Source: Bradysia coprophila
Lineage: Eukaryota; Arthropoda; Insecta; Diptera; Sciaridae
Length of the DNA stretch: 64,000 bases
Assembly: GCF_014529535.1 (NCBI RefSeq)
Contig: NW_023503295.1
Coordinates: 4,050,183 to 4,114,182, forward strand
Direction: 5' to 3'
This document shows, piece by piece, positions 1 to 11,310 of this stretch (position 1 is its first letter; every line of letters starts with the position of its first letter). Made by a program: the position numbers and the translations under genes. A model generated the notes under the pieces. It saw only the letters and a list, made by a program, of their open reading frames with translations, searched no databases and was not told the origin of the DNA.

Positions 1-101
1 CAAAGTAGGGTGACAGACGCACTACGGTCACGTACGCAATAGATTTACGGGTTTGTACGGGGCTCAGTCGCAGCAAACGCTCCGACTGTTCTGATGGCTC
101 G
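1..101 (-). mobile_element. 5' end of a Helentron/DINE-1-like element, cut by the window edge
   Basis: This stretch matches the terminal ~100 bp of the three larger copies at 21090, 24419 and 30350 almost base for base, including the GGGGCTC core and the terminal GATGGCTCG. It is in the same orientation as the 24419-25703 copy. The similarity stops at about 101 and unrelated DNA follows, as expected at a true element end. The rest of the element lies to the left of the window. Confidence 0.7.
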
Positions 102-976
102 TTTACAGGCTTTCTTTGGTTCCTTTAAAGACTTCTCAGATTTGACAAGGGATAACAGGTTGGTTCTTACAATTATGATTTTGTGTAGGTCAGTAATTTC
201 ACGCCCACAACTTCCAAAACAACTGATATCCAACGAAAACTTCTAAAGAGGAATAAATGACGCAGTTCCGATCTTTTCCAACTTCCAAAACATCTGATCT
301 CGCCGTTGTTGACGCATTCTGTGAAAGTACGCAATAAAAACAAAAATTTAACTGAAAAATTTCTTAACAAACAGTTTACTGGAAAATCTGCAAAGAAAGA
401 AACAAAAGATCATCAGATCTGTTTTTCAAAATCCTCAGCTGATCATTCCACCCTGATAAACCTAATCGAATCTGCAGTACCACCGAAACACTGTTGAAAT
501 AATCTGTCTAGAGGAAATCGAAGATTCCAATGGCAAAATGATTCACCAGCGCAATTAACCAATGAAAAGTGAAATGTCTGTTCCAGTGCTTTCGATTGGT
601 TGATGCATTTTAAAATAAAAAATAAATTTTGCTTTTATTTCCGTATCAATTAATCCGATTTCTGAACCCTTTAGTTATTCTTGTTTCCGGTTTGTTATAG
701 CTAGCAACACTGTTAACAACAATAATATCAACTTACCAGTACGACGGTTACTTTCCTGTTAAATGGTTTCATTAAAAAAAAAACTTTTTTAATACAACAC
801 AGTTTTGTGTCATTCAATATTGTTGTGAGTAGTCACTCAGTTAATTAATTTACTTAAGATTCGTAATTCATTTGGTTGTATTTAGGTTACGGATACTGAC
901 GATGTAGGGTGGATCGATTTCGATACAGTATTTCGAACGAATTCGTTTACCATACTGAAGAAATAGGTATTTACAC
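102..976. other. Intergenic, nothing recognised
   Basis: AT-rich sequence with only short open frames that lack family motifs. I see no repeat shared with the rest of the window. Confidence 0.6.
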
Positions 977-1124
977 AACGCACTTCAAGCAAAATTGCTA
1001 TTAATGACAGCTGCCAAATAGAGTACTATTTTGTATGAAATTTTATCCCCACTCTTTTTACAGTGTAAAATTTTGTATGGAGCACTGTTAAGTTTCAGAG
1101 TACCACTTTTACTTGAAGTGCGTT
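977..1124. mobile_element. Small inverted-repeat element (MITE-like)
   Basis: The sequence AACGCACTTCAAG near the left edge is mirrored by CTTGAAGTGCGTT at the right edge. The ~120-bp interior is AT-rich and non-coding. No target-site duplication is clear and the family is unassigned. Confidence 0.5.
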
Positions 1125-1504
1125 GATTTACATCAATCGGAATAAAAGCTGAAAAGTCCAATTTTCGGTATTGAGGGGTAAATGACTCCGGAGAATCTAG
1201 TCAGACAACAAAAAAAAACTCGAAGTTTTAGACTCGAACCCATTTTATGAAATCAAGGATTGATTCACAAACTTATGGTAAGCATGAGAATACTTCGGAG
1301 ATTTATTTACTTGAAAAGTTACGTCATTTTTCATTCAAAGGTGACGTAATTATCTAAAAAGATTCACCTTCTGAGTGTTGAGTATCGTTGGCTGTAATCC
1401 AAGTTAAGTCAGCGTTTCAATAAAATGGTCATATCGAATCTGGAAAATACCGGAACGATTCTAAAAACAAACAAATAACCACAAATCAGAATCATGTTCA
1501 ACTA

Positions 1505-1580
1505 AGGCTCGAAACAGGTCAGGTTTAGTTGAACTGAAAATAAATGACCTGACCCGAAATTACCTGAAACCCGATTTGAT
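1505..1580 (+). mobile_element. Fragment of the TAAGGCTCGRAAC foldback family
   Basis: It begins with TAAGGCTCGAAAC, the terminus of the complete foldbacks at 3213, 37533 and 48744. It continues with CAGGTCAGG and CCTGACCCGAAA words like those in their arms. Only one end is present. Confidence 0.5.
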
Positions 1581-1597
1581 CGAAGCGAAGGCATATT

Positions 1598-1948
1598 TGT
1601 GACAGTTAGGATCAAAAGTCGGTCTGTTCCATCTGTCAAAATGACGTTTTAAACGTCAAACCAAAATTTTTGGCGCCGCGTCATTCACAATAATTGACAA
1701 AATGACACATTTTGTATAAGGAAGATGTCACTTTGTGGGTTATTGTGAATGACACGGCGCGAAATTCCTTAACACCAAATTTTTATGCAAAATAGTTACG
1801 AACTCGCCTATTTTTACTCAAAATCAGTGAAATAGACTCATAGAAAAATAAACGATTTTATGATTAATTGGCCAGAATTTTTTGAATTGACGTTTAAAAC
1901 GTCACTTTGACAGATGGAATAGACCGACTTTTGATCCCAACTGTCACA
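1598..1948. mobile_element. MITE with ~60-bp inverted ends, hosting a nested MITE
   Basis: The left arm (1598-1658) runs from TGTGACAGTTAGGATCAAAA to a GACGTTTTAAACGTC palindrome. It is mirrored at 1887-1948, which ends in CTGTCACA. The arms match over about 60 bp with few mismatches. A second, unrelated MITE (1672-1776) sits inside, so this element is the older of the two. Confidence 0.7.
1672..1776. mobile_element. hAT-like MITE, copy 1, nested and missing its left tip
   Basis: Terminal repeats contain GCGCCGCGTCATTCACAATA, mirrored at the right end, which finishes CCTTAACACC. The 8-bp sequence AAATTTTT occurs directly on both sides (1664-1671 and 1777-1784), as for hAT insertions. Compared with copies 2 and 3 this one lacks about 14 bp of its left terminus, yet the duplication abuts the shortened end. 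Confidence 0.75.
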
Positions 1949-3078
1949 TTTAAGCTCCAACGGGTCGACTTTGCCGACATATCGCCTCATGGATTCGCTT
2001 TAGTTTTAGATTTCAACTTGAGTCGTATTGAATTCTGTAATCATTAGAATTATTACTTAGAATATAGATTGAATGAATCTTACATTTTCCGAACTCCGGA
2101 GTTCCTTTGGAATAACCACGTAGAAACAGAGAGAAAGACAGAACGAACAAACGGTTCATTTTCGGTCCATCCTACCAACGCCGACAAGTGATAAAATAAA
2201 ACGTTAAGTGTATAAAAAGGCACTTCTAAAGTCTGATCAAGAAAGCTAAATAAAAGTAATGTTTATTGTTTCACGATTATTCAGCATGCATACGTTTTGC
2301 GTATAAAATGTGAAAAGTAAAAGAAAAGAAATTAAAAATTTTAATATCAATCAGATGTAATTAAAATTTAAATTAAACAGAAACTCCGGTCGGCAAATAT
2401 GGAATAGAAATAAATATGCAACATTATTCAATTTCTCACAAATTATATCTGCATGAAGATTTCAGCATCTAATTACATTTCATTGTTCATTGAGAAATGG
2501 TTTAATTCAAATATTATTATTATTAGTACCACACTATAGACAATAGCATAAAATACTTGCATTAATTTTCAATCATTCAATGTGTTCAATGTTTATTCCA
2601 CACTTCGAGCCATATTGAAAATACGACTCATATGCTGAATTTTTCATTCATATCAACTTTCCCCTTTCAATTAATTTTCGCGAATAAAAAATTAGTCACA
2701 ACAACTGAAAATCAATACCTCTTCGGCAAAAAAATGACGTGACATGAAACCTTTATCACGAATAAAAAAAAAAATACCGACAAATTTGTGAAGCGCATCG
2801 GACATTAACCAGTGTAGGTGAGCGATGGAGCATTACCATGTAACTATTTTTAGATGTATTTAATTACTCAGAGTAATCAAATAAAAAGTAGTTTCTCTGC
2901 GAAGTGTTCAGCTTAATGTGCACTTAACTCCATTTACTCTACACTTTAAAAAAAAGGAAAATTTATCGTTCACCTACGTCTGTTGTCTCTTTTTCGCTTA
3001 TAAAAATAGTGTATTGACATATGAGGGGAAATCCCGGCAATCCTTGATCGATTCGTCTTAAGTTTACAACATTATAAC
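1949..3078. other. Intergenic, AT-rich; one TATA-like site
   Basis: I see no gene or repeat family here. At 2211-2220 there is a good TATAAAAAGG sequence followed about 30 bp later by CTGATCA, which could serve as a core promoter, but no downstream exon supports it. Confidence 0.5.
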
Positions 3079-3212
3079 TAGGTCCCAACTTTTGGACGGG
3101 TCAGGTCCCTTGACTGATACTTTTGTAAATATATTTACTATATTAGTGACTCCACGCAAATGACAGTAAAATTTGTCAAAAAAAATTTCTTGGAAACCAT
3201 CGACGTTAGATG

Positions 3213-3696
3213 TAAGGCTCGGAACGGGTCGGGTTCGGTCAGACCAGAACCCGAACCTGATCTTGACCCGAACCGGAACTAAGACTTCGGGTTCAACCCG
3301 AACTTGACCCGAACCAGAATTTTCGATTTCGGGTTCAAACCGAACCCGACCCGAACCCGAAGTTATTCAACCCGTACTTGACCCGAACCCGAATTTCCAT
3401 TTCGGGTTTGAACCGAACCTGACCTGAACCCGAGATATTCAAATAAATCAGGTCCGGTTCGGGTTAACCCGAAATTTTTGGCATTTTTTAGCGTAAAATT
3501 TTCGGGTCACCCGAACCAGACCTGATCTATTTGAAAATTTCGGGTTCAGATCAGGTTCGGGTCAAACCCGAAATGGAAATTCGGGTTCGGGTCAAGTTCG
3601 GGTTGAACCCGAAATCTTAGTTCCGGTTCGGGTCTAAAACCGGTTCGGGTCATAACCTGAACTGATCAGGTCAACCCGAACCCGTTCCGAGCCTTA
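3213..3696. mobile_element. Foldback element built of CGGGTT words
   Basis: The ends are TAAGGCTCGGAACGGGT and its exact complement. The whole 484 bp is a near-palindrome in which both arms consist of degenerate CCCGAACC/GGTTCGGG words. No open frame. The flanking 8-mers do not match here, unlike in the copies at 37533 and 48744. Confidence 0.85.
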
Positions 3697-3811
3697 GTGG
3701 CCTAACTTAGGTGGAATTATTTTTGACCACTTTTTGAGCTCTCAATTTTCTTATATATTTTCAATTTTCAATATTTTCAATCAACCTCAAATCATAAATA
3801 AAATATGACTC

Positions 3812-3931
3812 GGTTGCTAGGAATCTCGCGCCGCGTCATTCACAATAATTCACATTTTGACACATTTTGTATAAGGAAGATGTCACTTTGTGAATTATTG
3901 TGAATGACGCGGCGCGAGATTCCTTAACACC
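3812..3931. mobile_element. hAT-like MITE, copy 2 (complete)
   Basis: A 120-bp element with ~35-bp terminal inverted repeats reading GGTGTTAAGGAATCTCGCG from the right end. The 8-bp sequence TATGACTC flanks it at 3804-3811 and 3932-3939. The 8-bp duplication and short inverted ends fit a non-autonomous hAT element. Confidence 0.85.
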
Positions 3932-4580
3932 TATGACTCGCGTCGATTACTGCCCTCGCTTCGCTCTGCCCGTAAACTTCCAACTCGTATGAGCTGTCTA
4001 TTATTCTGTTTGATTGCCTTTTTGTTTTGTTTATTTGTCTACAGAGTAGATGCGAAGTTTGTTTTGTGAATGTGGAACGAGGACTTTTTCACAAATTAAA
4101 AAAGTGCGATAAATGTTCTTACACTTTTGCGTAAAAAAAGGAAGTCCCCCGGTACTTAATATACCTTCACATGGTGACAAATGAACTTTATTAGTTTTTG
4201 GCACCAATTTCGACTCTATAATGGTAAATGGATTGAAAATATTTGTAAAAGGAGAAATTTATTGCTAGACCGAGAAACAATAATCCCTCGATTTCCCATT
4301 CACAAAACCTTCAATCGTGAATAAAATGTCACGACTCGTGTGAATTACGGCCCTCGCTTCGCTCTGGCCGCAAACTTCACACTCGTAAATTTTTTTACAA
4401 TATTCTCTTTGATTCAATTAACTCCATTTATTTTAAAAAAATCTTCAGAAATTAGTTGAGATAATTCATCTTATTGCCTGCAAAAATTTCAATCACAGTG
4501 AACCTTTCTGTTACCCACATTTTTCGGAATTTCCGGTGTAAGACCCTAACTTTCAGTCAAGGGAATTACTGTAGTTCACC

Positions 4581-5189
4581 CTGAAGGTATTAGATTAGGA
4601 TTAGTAGTGGATCGGCCCTTAAAGACTTATGAAATTTCTTTGAAACACGATGAAATCTTGTCAACTAATTTCAGATTGTCATCATGTAAATTAAATCAAA
4701 TTATTTTACAAATGAAGTTGGTTAACTGAAACAACACATGCATGCACAAAAAAAAAACTTTTTTTTTTAAACTTTAGCTGTGGTGTAATGTCAACGAAAT
4801 TTTAAATCACGTACCCATCTTTTACATTTACGTGCCGAAAACTTTGTGCCACAATTTAATATGTGATTGTGATATGTAAATGTTATTAAAATATTGTGAT
4901 TATGATTGTGACGTATGTTATGCAACGTATAGCGTACACAATACGACACATACATTGGGCGAAATTTATGTTTTGTATGATGGAGATGTAATTTATTAAT
5001 ACTGAGAAAATCTGTGAAAATTGATGTGAAGATTTTTAATATTGTTGGAAAAATTCCACGCAGATATTTTATTGTTTTGCCCATTTCTAGTCTTGGTTTT
5101 AGCGTCTGCTAAGATTCCGATGACAACCCGTCCGAACGGAAGCCACGGATTTATTTCATAAACTATTACAAATGAGAGCGCAAAAATAT
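4581..5189. other. Intergenic, nothing recognised
   Basis: AT-rich. A 97-codon minus-strand frame at 4791-5084 has no recognisable motif and a composition like its surroundings. I do not call it. Confidence 0.5.
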
Positions 5190-6595
5190 TATAGAGCGTT
5201 TGCGAAAATGACTTTTAAGTGACTTTAAATGACTTTTCAAATATTTAAAAATTTTCAACCAAACTTATAAGTCTGAACTCATAAGCTATAAGTTTTGGAG
5301 TTAGTAGTCATAAGTTATAAGTCGACTACTTATAAAGTCAAATTTAAAAGTTCATACGTTAAGTCCATAAATAGATCAACGAATATTTCTATGATACATT
5401 AGACAGTTTGCGCAAATGACGTATAACTTATAAGTCAACTTATAAATCCGATTTTATAAGTTATAAGTCAGGTGGTTATAAGTCATAAGTCAACCACCTA
5501 TAAAGTTATAAGTTCATAAGTTTATAGATCAAAAGTATGAACGTCGAACGTTATAGAGATGGAAAGATAGTGGATCAGATAGAGCAATTAAACGCTAGGA
5601 ACCAACCTACAGTGAAATCAATAATCACAAAAATTTAGAAGACAACCAACAAAATCATGTAAAATCCACTAAAATCCAAGTTCTTGGGCTGAGAAGAGTT
5701 AGGAGTGACAGATGACGAATAAATTTTGCATCATAATGCCTATAATGCCTCTACCTCACAAACACAGCTAATGTAAAAAACTGGGACATATCATCGAAAA
5801 ATGATGGTCCTGACTCTGTCGGCAGTTGCAGCTATTCAGGATGAAGAGCTATGAAAGCTTCGGAAGTATGGTCGGCAAGTTTATTCCTAAAGTCAGAAGA
5901 CTTACAGTAACCAAATTATTTTTCTTCGTTGACTATTCCTGATTCTTCTCAGCCCAAGAACATCAATATTTTGATGCATTTTAAATGATTTTGTGGGTTG
6001 ACTTCTATATTTTTGGGATTATTAACGTCACTGAAGGTTGTTGGTTCCTAAAGTTTAATTGGTCTATATGAGCCACTATCTTCCCATTCCTATGATTTTC
6101 GACTTTCATACTTTTGACCTATAAACTTATGAACGTACAACTTTCGCTTTATATGTGGTTGACTTATAACTTATGACTTAAAAACATGAAAAAACCCTTA
6201 GAATGGGCGATGAACACTCTTTCCGTTCTTTTTTGTTATTTTGTTATTCATTTAAAAAACAATCTTTGAAATACCATCGGTAACTGATGTTTCTGATTCT
6301 GTTTACAGGTATCCCCATCGCTTTTCACCTTTTCATTTCTCCAGAACTATGAAACTTTAAGAATTTTTCAGGTTTTTTTAGTTATTTTTTGTAGATGGGT
6401 GCAGGTCAGTGCCTAAAATTTCATCAATCACTTTCATGCTAAAACATCGTTCCTGTACCAGATCTTTCGACTTGTCAACATGTGATTCCTACTTCATATA
6501 TAAGTAGCGACATTATAACTTCTGACTTACAGCTTATAACTGACTGACTTATCACTTTTTAATTATACATAACTTGCTCAAACTCTCTAATAAAA
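5190..6595. mobile_element. 1.4-kb foldback with ATAAGTCATAAGT-type arms
   Basis: The outer part of each arm (about 5200-5530 and 6110-6570) is a degenerate run of TTATAAGTCATAAGT words. The inner arms are unique-sequence mirror images, for example CTTGGGCTGAGAAGA near 5685 against TCTTCTCAGCCCAAG near 5945. GTTTGCGCAAA-type sequences lie at the edges. No coding potential. End points are approximate. Confidence 0.7.
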
Positions 6596-6924
6596 TGAAC
6601 CACCATAATTGCTATGTTACATTACGAGTAAAACATAGTTATTACACACAAATATTTTCCAACTGTTGAATGCGTTGACATTCAGATTAAGTCACTTAGA
6701 GGACAATATGTAACAACATCCCCAAAACCATAGAACTCAAATTTAATAAAAAGTGTTCCCATAGGCTTTGCCATGCACAACGTTTCTCTGCAGCAACATG
6801 AATCATGCTGAATAAAAAAAGAGAAATAATTAAAAAAAAAAAACATTCAGTAAAAAATAAAATTTGTCGGCTTAAAAAAATCATATCAGTAAATAGTGAC
6901 GTTATAATATTTAATGGATTTCAG

Positions 6925-7375
6925 ATTGGATTATATTAAACCGGGAGATAAAAAAATCAAAAAGGGAAATATTTTTGGAGATAAAAAATTCACAGTTGGA
7001 GATATGAAATTCATAAAAGGAGTTAAAAACAATTAATATAGGAGATATAAAAATCAAATTTCGAGATAGAAAATACAATCTTGGAGATAATAATTTCGTT
7101 TTGGAGATAAATATTTAAATTTTGGAAATAATTAAAATAGTAAAAGAGATAAATTAATTGAAAATGAAGTTAAAAAACATAAAAGAGGAGATAAATATAT
7201 ATTAAAATGGAAATATTTAATTTAAAAAGGGAGATACCGAAATTAATAAAATGGAGATAAAATAAATTCAAAGTGGAGATATAAAATTCAAAAAATGGAG
7301 ATAAAAAAATTAGAAATGGAAGTAAAAATTGAAGATAAAAAATTCGAAATTGCAGATAAATATTTAACGCGTTTA
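6925..7375 (+). repeat. Degenerate ~27-bp tandem repeat, GGAGATAAAAATTC words
   Basis: About 16 degenerate units of GGAGATAAAAAATTCAAAAT with variable spacing. The same word forms both arms of the foldback at 9620-10080. An apparent minus-strand ORF here is only the repeat read as Phe/Ile/Leu-rich sequence. Confidence 0.75.
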
Positions 7376-7389
7376 CAATTGTGGAGCGG

Positions 7390-7560
7390 TTTGACAGATG
7401 GAAAGTTGGTTTCTTCGGCAAAGTTGTTGTCTGAAAGTGACCACACCACAGTGTACGCTTCTATGTAATAGTGACCACCCCCTCGATTTTTTTAACTTTT
7501 TGTGTGAAGCAGATGGAAAGTTGGTCTCTTCGGCAAAGTTGTTCGGTATTGAAACAGTGG
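7390..7560 (+). repeat. Duplicated ~120-bp segment with CTTCGGCAAAGTTGTT
   Basis: CAGATGGAAAGTTGGT followed by CTTCGGCAAAGTTGTT occurs at about 7395 and 7512, with GTGACCACCCCCTCGATTTT between. A third, diverged copy is at about 8240-8380. Non-coding. Confidence 0.6.
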
Positions 7561-7690
7561 TTGTGGTGTGGGGTGTAGAAGGGTACGGGTTTCACCAAAT
7601 TGATGGTTTTCAACAAAGGGAAATGGAAAAATGTGTACGTGAAACGGAAAAATGTCTACGGGAACGAGGTTTTTTTCGATAATAGGTGTT

Positions 7691-8132
7691 TAACACGCCG
7701 AGCGATCCGGCCCATTGCCCCGGAGCGAAGCGGAGGGCCGCAATGCGAGCCGGGCGCCGGAACGGTGTCGGTAACTTAGGTGTTAATTTTTTTTCTCTCG
7801 CTTCGTCTAATAATTAGTCTGTGTAACTCATTGCAAATAAAAAGCGTTTTAACACGCCGAGCGATCCGGCCCATTGCCCCGGAGCGCAGCGGAGGGCCGC
7901 AATGCGAGCCGGGCGCCGGTACGGTGTCGGTAACTTAGGTGTTAATTTTTTTTCTCTCGCTTCGTCTAATAATTAGTCTGTGTAACTCATTGCAAATAAA
8001 AAGCGTTTTAACACGCCGAGCGATCCGGCCCATTGCCCCGGAGCGCAGCGGAGGGCCGCAATGCGAGCCGGGCGCCGGAACGGTGTCGGTAACTTAGGTG
8101 TTAATTTTTTTTCTCTCGCTTCGTCTAATAAT
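7691..8132 (+). repeat. GC-rich 159-bp tandem array, 2.8 units
   Basis: Units start with TAACACGCCG at 7691, 7850 and 8009, so the period is exactly 159 bp; the third unit is truncated. The first ~75 bp of each unit are very GC-rich in an otherwise AT-rich region and can fold: GGCCCATTGC pairs with GCAATGCGAGCC around a CCCCGGAGCG...GGAGGG stem. Each unit also has TTAACAC and GTGTTAA near the two ends of its GC block. Units differ at only a few positions. Confidence 0.9.
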
Positions 8133-8599
8133 TTTTCCGGGGCAGAAATGTGCTGAAATTACTGCGACTGGCAGATGGAGTGTTTATTAGTCACAAACCC
8201 TTAAAGGGCCTTTTTACATAAAGCAAAGTCAGCTTTTAGTGACCATTCCCTCGAGCAGATGCAGAGTTAGTTTCTTCGGCAAAGAATTATTCTGTGTTGA
8301 AAGAGTGGTTGTGTGGAAGGGACCAAAGTGTAAGCTATTGAGCTATTGTGTGTTACTGACCACCCCCTCGATTTTCGTATATCTCTTTTAAGCAAATGTA
8401 GAGTTGCTTTCGAACAGGTGTTTCTCAATAACAGGTGTCTGCCCGGTCTAGCTTGCTAGGATGCGACGTGGCACGAAGTGCCACGGGATGCAGACTAGTT
8501 ATTGAAGAGTTGTAAGGTTGCAACTTCATTTCAGCTGCGGTCTGTTTTCTAGTTTTCGAACTCAAGGAAGATAAAATAGTTACAAATGTGAGTCGTTGT

Positions 8600-9244
8600 T
8601 CAAAATCCAGATACAAACCCTTGTGAATGGGTTAACACAATTCACCTTAATATCCATCTTAAGATATATAGTTCCACTGTTCTAACTCAAGTAAACAACT
8701 TGAAGCGCTGCAGGCTAATTTTTTAAGATTTTTCGATTTACCACTCATGTGTGCTAGATTCGTCTCTAATCTTCAACTTCAACTTTTTTTTACAAAAACG
8801 AAAAAAGAAAAAAAAGTTTAGGCTTTTTATAAAGTCGAACAACTATTACTAAAACCAATACTTTAAGGTATAGATTCTTAGAAATTTTATATTGTATCAA
8901 TACAGTTAGAGACAATGCAATTTCAGGATGAATTTGCTTCAGCTGTTTTTAAGCTAATCCAAATATAAAAACAAAACTGTTTATAGGTTTCTTTCATCGT
9001 ACAGTAAAAACCCAATGAAAGTATACTCAATAGGTGGGTAAATCCACGTATTTTGTGACAGTGATTTTTCTCTTTCACTCTCACAACATCACCACTGTAT
9101 TGTAGCGATAGCGCTCTACAATATCCATTTTCACATTTGGTAACATGACTTACGGTGTGTTTTTTCGCGTCTTCTTTGGTGCATATTCGTACATTGAAAA
9201 GAGACAAAATTCTGTTTTGGTAACATGACTTACGCTGGAATTTC
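8600..9244. other. Intergenic; one short direct repeat
   Basis: No gene seen. GGTAACATGACTTACG occurs twice, at about 9139 and 9218. The minus-strand frame at 8923-9207 has no family motif. Confidence 0.5.
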
Positions 9245-9400
9245 CCAGGTATGGTCTAATGTCAAAATTTCTATGGAGTGTAGGAAATAGCAATTTCATA
9301 TAAACAAACTCACCTTTCAATGATTTTAATTGAGAGGTGAATTTTTTAGATAAAATCGCTATTTCCTCCGGATTGTATGGACATTGGAAAGACTGACTCG
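9245..9400. mobile_element. Imperfect inverted-repeat element
   Basis: GGAAATAGCAAT on the left is mirrored by GCTATTTCC on the right, around a central TCACCTTTCAA/TTGAGAGGTGA hairpin. Outer parts are diverged. MITE-like, family unassigned. Confidence 0.45.
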
Positions 9401-9619
9401 AAGGAGTGACGAGAGCAATTTCCTCAATCTATTTTACATCATGAAAACTAAAAAGGTGTTTCATAAAAAGAGGCCCTAGAAACCAAAATGGTCCAGGGCG
9501 CTGAATATGCTGGATGCGGCACTGTGCCTGCCACTACAATTTTGCACAATTAGAGCGCTTGCTATGAAAACTGACTCAAGTTTCAAAAATTTGTATGCAC
9601 ATTACATGACGTAATAAAA

Positions 9620-10080
9620 TTCAAAAATTGAGATAATTTTCACTAAATTTTGGAATTAAAAAAATTAATTTTGGAAATAAATAAAATAAAAAAGATGATA
9701 AAAAACTAAATTCTGAAAATGAAAAATTTAGTTTTGGAGATAAATGAATATATTTTACAGATAAAAAATTTAATTTTGAAGATAAATATATATTAAAATG
9801 AAAATTTTAAATTAAAAATTGGAGATAACGATATTACAAAAATGGAGATAAAAAATAATTAAAATGAAGATATTAAATTCAAAAAAGGAGACGGTATGAC
9901 TCCAAATTTAATTTTATTATCTCCTGTTTTTAATTATTTATCTGCAATTTCAAATATTTTATCTTCGACTTTTAATTTTATACCTCCATTTCTGTTTTTT
10001 ATATCTCCTTTTTTGATTTTTATATCTCCTTTTTTGATTTTTATATTTCCTTTTTTGATTTTTATATCTCCCGTTTATTA
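9620..10080. mobile_element. Foldback built of GGAGATAAAAAT words
   Basis: The left arm (to about 9890) has the word in the forward sense, as at 6925-7375. The right arm has its complement (ATTTTTATATCTCC), with the axis near 9895. The 83-codon open frame starting at 9896 is a translation artefact of the right arm. Confidence 0.75.
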
Positions 10081-10860
10081 CTATCCATTTCAGATTGAGA
10101 ATAAATATAATAAACGGCACGGGTATTTCAGTTTATTCATAAAATAGTTCAGTTATAAAGCTTGGAAACTGCTGAACCGATTTTAATAAACTTTTTTTTT
10201 CCTTAGAGATAGTAAAAAGATATGAATTTTGAGCTCGGCATACATTTCATTTCAGTGAAATTCGCATTTTTCGTCGTATTCTCTAGAGGATTTTCAATAT
10301 CTTCCAAACCATATGACCGATTGACTCCATGTCGGGGGCTCAAAATTCATAACTTTTTACTGCATTTCAGGAAAAAAAAGTTTATCAAAATCGGTTCAGT
10401 GGTTTTTGAGATATCGGAGATATGCCACTTAGCTATGTTACCCTCGATCAGTTACTTATCCGTACAACATGCAACGCGAAATGTATGGAGTTACAATCGA
10501 AAGGCATGGTGACTAGTCGGACTGTCATTTTTAAACATGTCTGGGTGCCGATGAGCATCAGCGCCACCATGTCACATCTCGAGTCAACTCACAAAAAAAA
10601 AGTTTTTACGTCAATAATTATAAATGAAACTATTTATGTTTCAGGCATGTAGTATACGTTGAATAAATTGGTTTATTGAGTCTATAAATCTCAATTTCAA
10701 TAGATCATTGAAGTGAAAAATCAAAAAGAAAATGTTGACATTGGCGCTGGCGATCAGTTTCGAACGGTTAAACCATGAACTTTCATCACAACTAATTGCT
10801 CAATATTTATTTCTGGTTTACCAAATATTTCTAAACAATTGAAAAAAATATTTTTTTTTA

Positions 10861-11115
10861 TATAGAAATTATTGAAAAATATTGTTGCCATCCCGATGCC
10901 ATCCCACTTATTAGAATCTTAGTAAGAATCCAATTAGAATGAATTAGAATGGCTTGGATATCCTTTTAGTTTCATTCAAATTACAGCTTTTAAAGTGAGA
11001 TATAAAATCAAGCAGACATTTTTCAAATAGTCTGTTTAAACTTTTGTTCTACAGAATAATAATCTACATTCAATTGAAAAAAAAATTATACTGCACACGG
11101 TCTATTACTAATATA
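10861..11115 (+). repeat. Dispersed ~250-bp repeat, copy 1
   Basis: Nearly identical to 54324-54575 in the same orientation, from TAGAAATTATTGAAAAATA to CACACGGTCTATT. Differences are scattered single bases. Neither copy contains a gene and no terminal inverted repeat is obvious. Confidence 0.8.
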
Positions 11116-11204
11116 GGACAAATTGAGGTCAATTGATTGAAAGAAGTGAACTATGGTGATTAGGCACCAAAGAAAATTAATCGATTTTTATCTTTTTTAG
11201 GTTA

Positions 11205-11310
11205 TTTTAGCTCGTTTGTATATAGAGTCGAAAAAACGGTTTTTTTTAGCTCGTTTGTATAAAGAGTCGAAAAAAAACGGTTATTTTAGCTCTTTTCTGT
11301 AGATAGTTTA
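11205..11310 (+). repeat. Short tandem repeat, ~44-bp unit, 2.5 copies
   Basis: TTTTAGCTCGTTTGTATA followed by AGAGTCGAAAAAACGGTT is repeated, then decays in a third partial unit (TTTTAGCTCTTTTCTG). Confidence 0.7.

Larger units (their letters stand above)
3079..4580 (+). mobile_element. Non-coding repeat with CTAGGYCCC start and TTTCAGTCAAGGGA end
   Basis: The left end (AACTAGGTCCCAAC, then GTCAGGTCCCTTGACTG) recurs at 27498 and, shorter, at 14937. The right end (GACCCTAACTTTCAGTCAAG) recurs near 29540 and 15925. The left and right motifs are partly inverse complements, so the element probably has terminal inverted repeats. It carries the palindromic CTCGCTTCGCTC motif twice (about 3940 and 4334-4387). 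A foldback (3213) and a hAT MITE (3812) are nested in it. Confidence 0.5.

Noticed and set aside
9896..10147. 83-codon open frame rich in Phe/Ile/Pro
   Set aside because: It is the translation of the TTTTTGATTTTTATATCTCC words of the foldback arm.
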